Positions 6,442-7,852 of a DNA stretch of 7,852 nucleotides are shown one piece after another. Each line of letters starts with the position of its first letter. Position 1 is the stretch's first letter. A program made the translations under genes and the position numbers. Source of the DNA: Gammaproteobacteria bacterium (GTDB taxonomy: Bacteria > Pseudomonadota > Gammaproteobacteria > Eutrophobiales > Eutrophobiaceae). The stretch covers positions 1 to 7,852 of the forward strand of contig JAENIZ010000052.1 in the NCBI GenBank assembly GCA_016844485.1, read 5' to 3'. The notes beneath the pieces are model-generated. The model was not told where the DNA came from, did no database searches, and saw only the letters and a program-made list of their open reading frames with translations.

Positions 6442-7852
6442 GTGTTTAACAAAACATTTATAAAAAATCTGTACGGCTCGATCATTCTGGGGTGCCTGGC
6501 CGCGTTATCAACACCGGCTTACGCTGCCAGCAACGATGCCATTATGGATCTGCTCAAGATCCTGAAGGCAAAGGGCAGTATCACGGAGGAAGAGTATGAA
6601 CTTCTGGCCAACCAGGCCAGGGCGGACGCCGAGGTCGTCGAGGACGTGAAAATTCAGTTGGAGGCCAAGACCAAGGACATGCCCACGATCGACACCAAAG
6701 AAAAGGTTGTCATCACCTCGAAGGATGGGGATTTTCAGTGGCAATTCATCGGCCGCCTCATGGCCGATTACCATATCGCTGGCTCTGATATACCGGCGTT
6801 TGATACCACTGCCAATAGTTTAGCGAAGATTGATACCGAAGGTGCATTCCGCCGTATGCGTCTCGGCATGCAGGGTAAGCTCTGGCAGCACTGGATCTGG
6901 AAGCTCGAATATGATTTCTCAGCGGAGTCAGAAAACGCCTTGAAGGACGGTTACGTCGGCTACGAGGACAAGTACTCCAACGGCGGTTGGAACGTCAAAG
7001 TTGGCCAGCACCACATACCCTTCGGTCTGGCGACGATGTCCAGCTCCAAGTATCTCGTCCTGCTGGAACGCCCCTTGATGGCCGACTGCGAATTGCAGCC
7101 GTCCCGGCAGTTAGGCATCTCCGGGTTTATCAATAGCGGTGAAACCTGGAACTTCCAGGCCGGTGTGTTCGGCGCCGACGAGGATCCCGTATCGGATCCG
7201 AATACTTTTGAAGAGTTGAATATTGCAGCCCGCGGTACCTTTAACCCGTATATCAAGGACAAGACTCATCTCCTGCACCTGGGCGGCGCGGTGTGGTACA
7301 AAGATCCAAACGATACCGCTCTGCGGATCCGGCAGCGTCCTGGCGTTATCCGTTCTTCCGATAACCGGTTTATCGACGCCAACTTCGGCACCAGCCTTAC
7401 CGAAGACGTCCTCGCTTTCAACGCCGAGGCCCTCATGGTGTGGGGTCCCTTCCACCTGCAGGGCGAGTACACCCATTGGGATGTTTCGCCGAAAACAAGC
7501 ACCTCTTTTAGCACAACAAACACAGGGGACGTAACCCTGGAAGGTTATTACGTAGATGCCAGCTTCTTCCTGACCGGCGAGTCAATGAACTTCAAGACGG
7601 CCGAAGGGCAGTTCAGCGGCGTGAAACCCTTTGGTGTCGTCGGCAAGGGCGGCATCGGCGCTTGGCAGGTTGCCCTGCGCTATGACGTCATGGACCTGAA
7701 CGACTTCGCCACTGGAACCGGAACCGGCATCAGGGGTGGCAGAGAAGAGGACTTTCGCATCGGCCTGAAGTGGTACCCCACCAGTACCCTCAACTTCATG
7801 GCGGATTACGTCACCGTGCTCGACCTTGATCGTCCCGGATGTACCACCCTCG
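6442..7852 (+). CDS. Phosphate-selective porin of the OprP/OprO family (cut by window edge)
   Basis: This is an outer-membrane beta-barrel channel of the porin O/P family, which lets phosphate or polyphosphate into the periplasm during phosphate starvation. The window shows 470 codons from the GTG at 6442, still open at the right edge. A signal peptide is clear (basic start, hydrophobic core at about 12-22, cleavage after AYA at residue 28). Residues 31-75 form a short helical, probably coiled segment (IMDLLKILKAKGSITEEEYELL) common at the N-terminus of this family. Then come alternating beta-strands with family landmarks: RLMADYHI (105-112), FRRMRLGMQGKLW (136-148), KVGQHHIPFGL (186-196), SSKYLVLLERPL (201-212), FFLTGESMNFKTAEGQF (375-391), GAWQVALRYDVMDLND (406-421) and GLKWYPTSTLNFMADYV (441-457). 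The last motif normally lies near the C-terminus. A PhoB array upstream supports phosphate as substrate; preference for phosphate or polyphosphate cannot be read. Third codon positions are richer in G/C than in phoB. Confidence 0.93.
   Translation, partial: MFNKTFIKNLYGSIILGCLAALSTPAYAASNDAIMDLLKILKAKGSITEEEYELLANQARADAEVVEDVKIQLEAKTKDMPTIDTKEKVVITSKDGDFQWQFIGRLMADYHIAGSDIPAFDTTANSLAKIDTEGAFRRMRLGMQGKLWQHWIWKLEYDFSAESENALKDGYVGYEDKYSNGGWNVKVGQHHIPFGLATMSSSKYLVLLERPLMADCELQPSRQLGISGFINSGETWNFQAGVFGADEDPVSDPNTFEELNIAARGTFNPYIKDKTHLLHLGGAVWYKDPNDTALRIRQRPGVIRSSDNRFIDANFGTSLTEDVLAFNAEALMVWGPFHLQGEYTHWDVSPKTSTSFSTTNTGDVTLEGYYVDASFFLTGESMNFKTAEGQFSGVKPFGVVGKGGIGAWQVALRYDVMDLNDFATGTGTGIRGGREEDFRIGLKWYPTSTLNFMADYVTVLDLDRPGCTTL

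Noticed and set aside
6475..6525. Possible lipoprotein signal (ILGC at residues 15-18) in the porin
   Set aside because: A clear signal peptidase I site (AYA at 26-28) follows, the family is not lipidated, and Lys8 breaks the usual rule for residues before a lipobox.

Overview
The window holds most of a phosphate-starvation (Pho) locus from a Gram-negative bacterium, very probably a gamma- or betaproteobacterium. The evidence is an outer-membrane porin, the long Pseudomonas-type PstC with a large extracytoplasmic insert, a PstS that matches the Pseudomonas form motif by motif, and PhoB boxes of the classic 11-nt period. Genus cannot be told from the sequence. Coding DNA has moderate GC, with the porin gene visibly richer in G/C at third positions.

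Layout: on the minus strand, reading from right to left, are phoB (6136-5450), phoR (5433-4111), pstS (3941-2949), pstC (2803-527) and the first 175 codons of pstA (527 to the left edge). On the plus strand, divergent from phoB, is an OprP/OprO-type phosphate-selective porin starting at 6442 and running off the right edge, probably near its C-terminus. pstB and phoU, the usual partners, are not in the window; they may lie beyond the left edge.

How the genes work together: phosphate crosses the outer membrane through the porin, is bound in the periplasm by PstS, and is carried across the inner membrane by PstC/PstA (powered by PstB). PhoR and PhoB form the histidine kinase/response regulator pair that senses phosphate limitation through the transporter and switches the set on. 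The non-coding DNA fits this. PhoB half-sites with an 11-nt period lie upstream of pstS (three), phoB (two) and the porin (up to six in phase). For pstS and phoB a -10-like hexamer sits exactly 10 nt after the last half-site.

An intrinsic terminator lies between pstS and pstC, which would let PstS be made in excess over the permease. A weaker PhoB-box-like array lies just past that terminator. Three start codons are placed downstream of the longest possible reading frame (phoB, pstS, pstC), because the longer versions would begin at or upstream of the transcription start, inside the promoter, or inside the terminator. I see no mobile element, RNA gene or CRISPR array. The gene content is a known system; the novelty, if any, is in the regulatory architecture.
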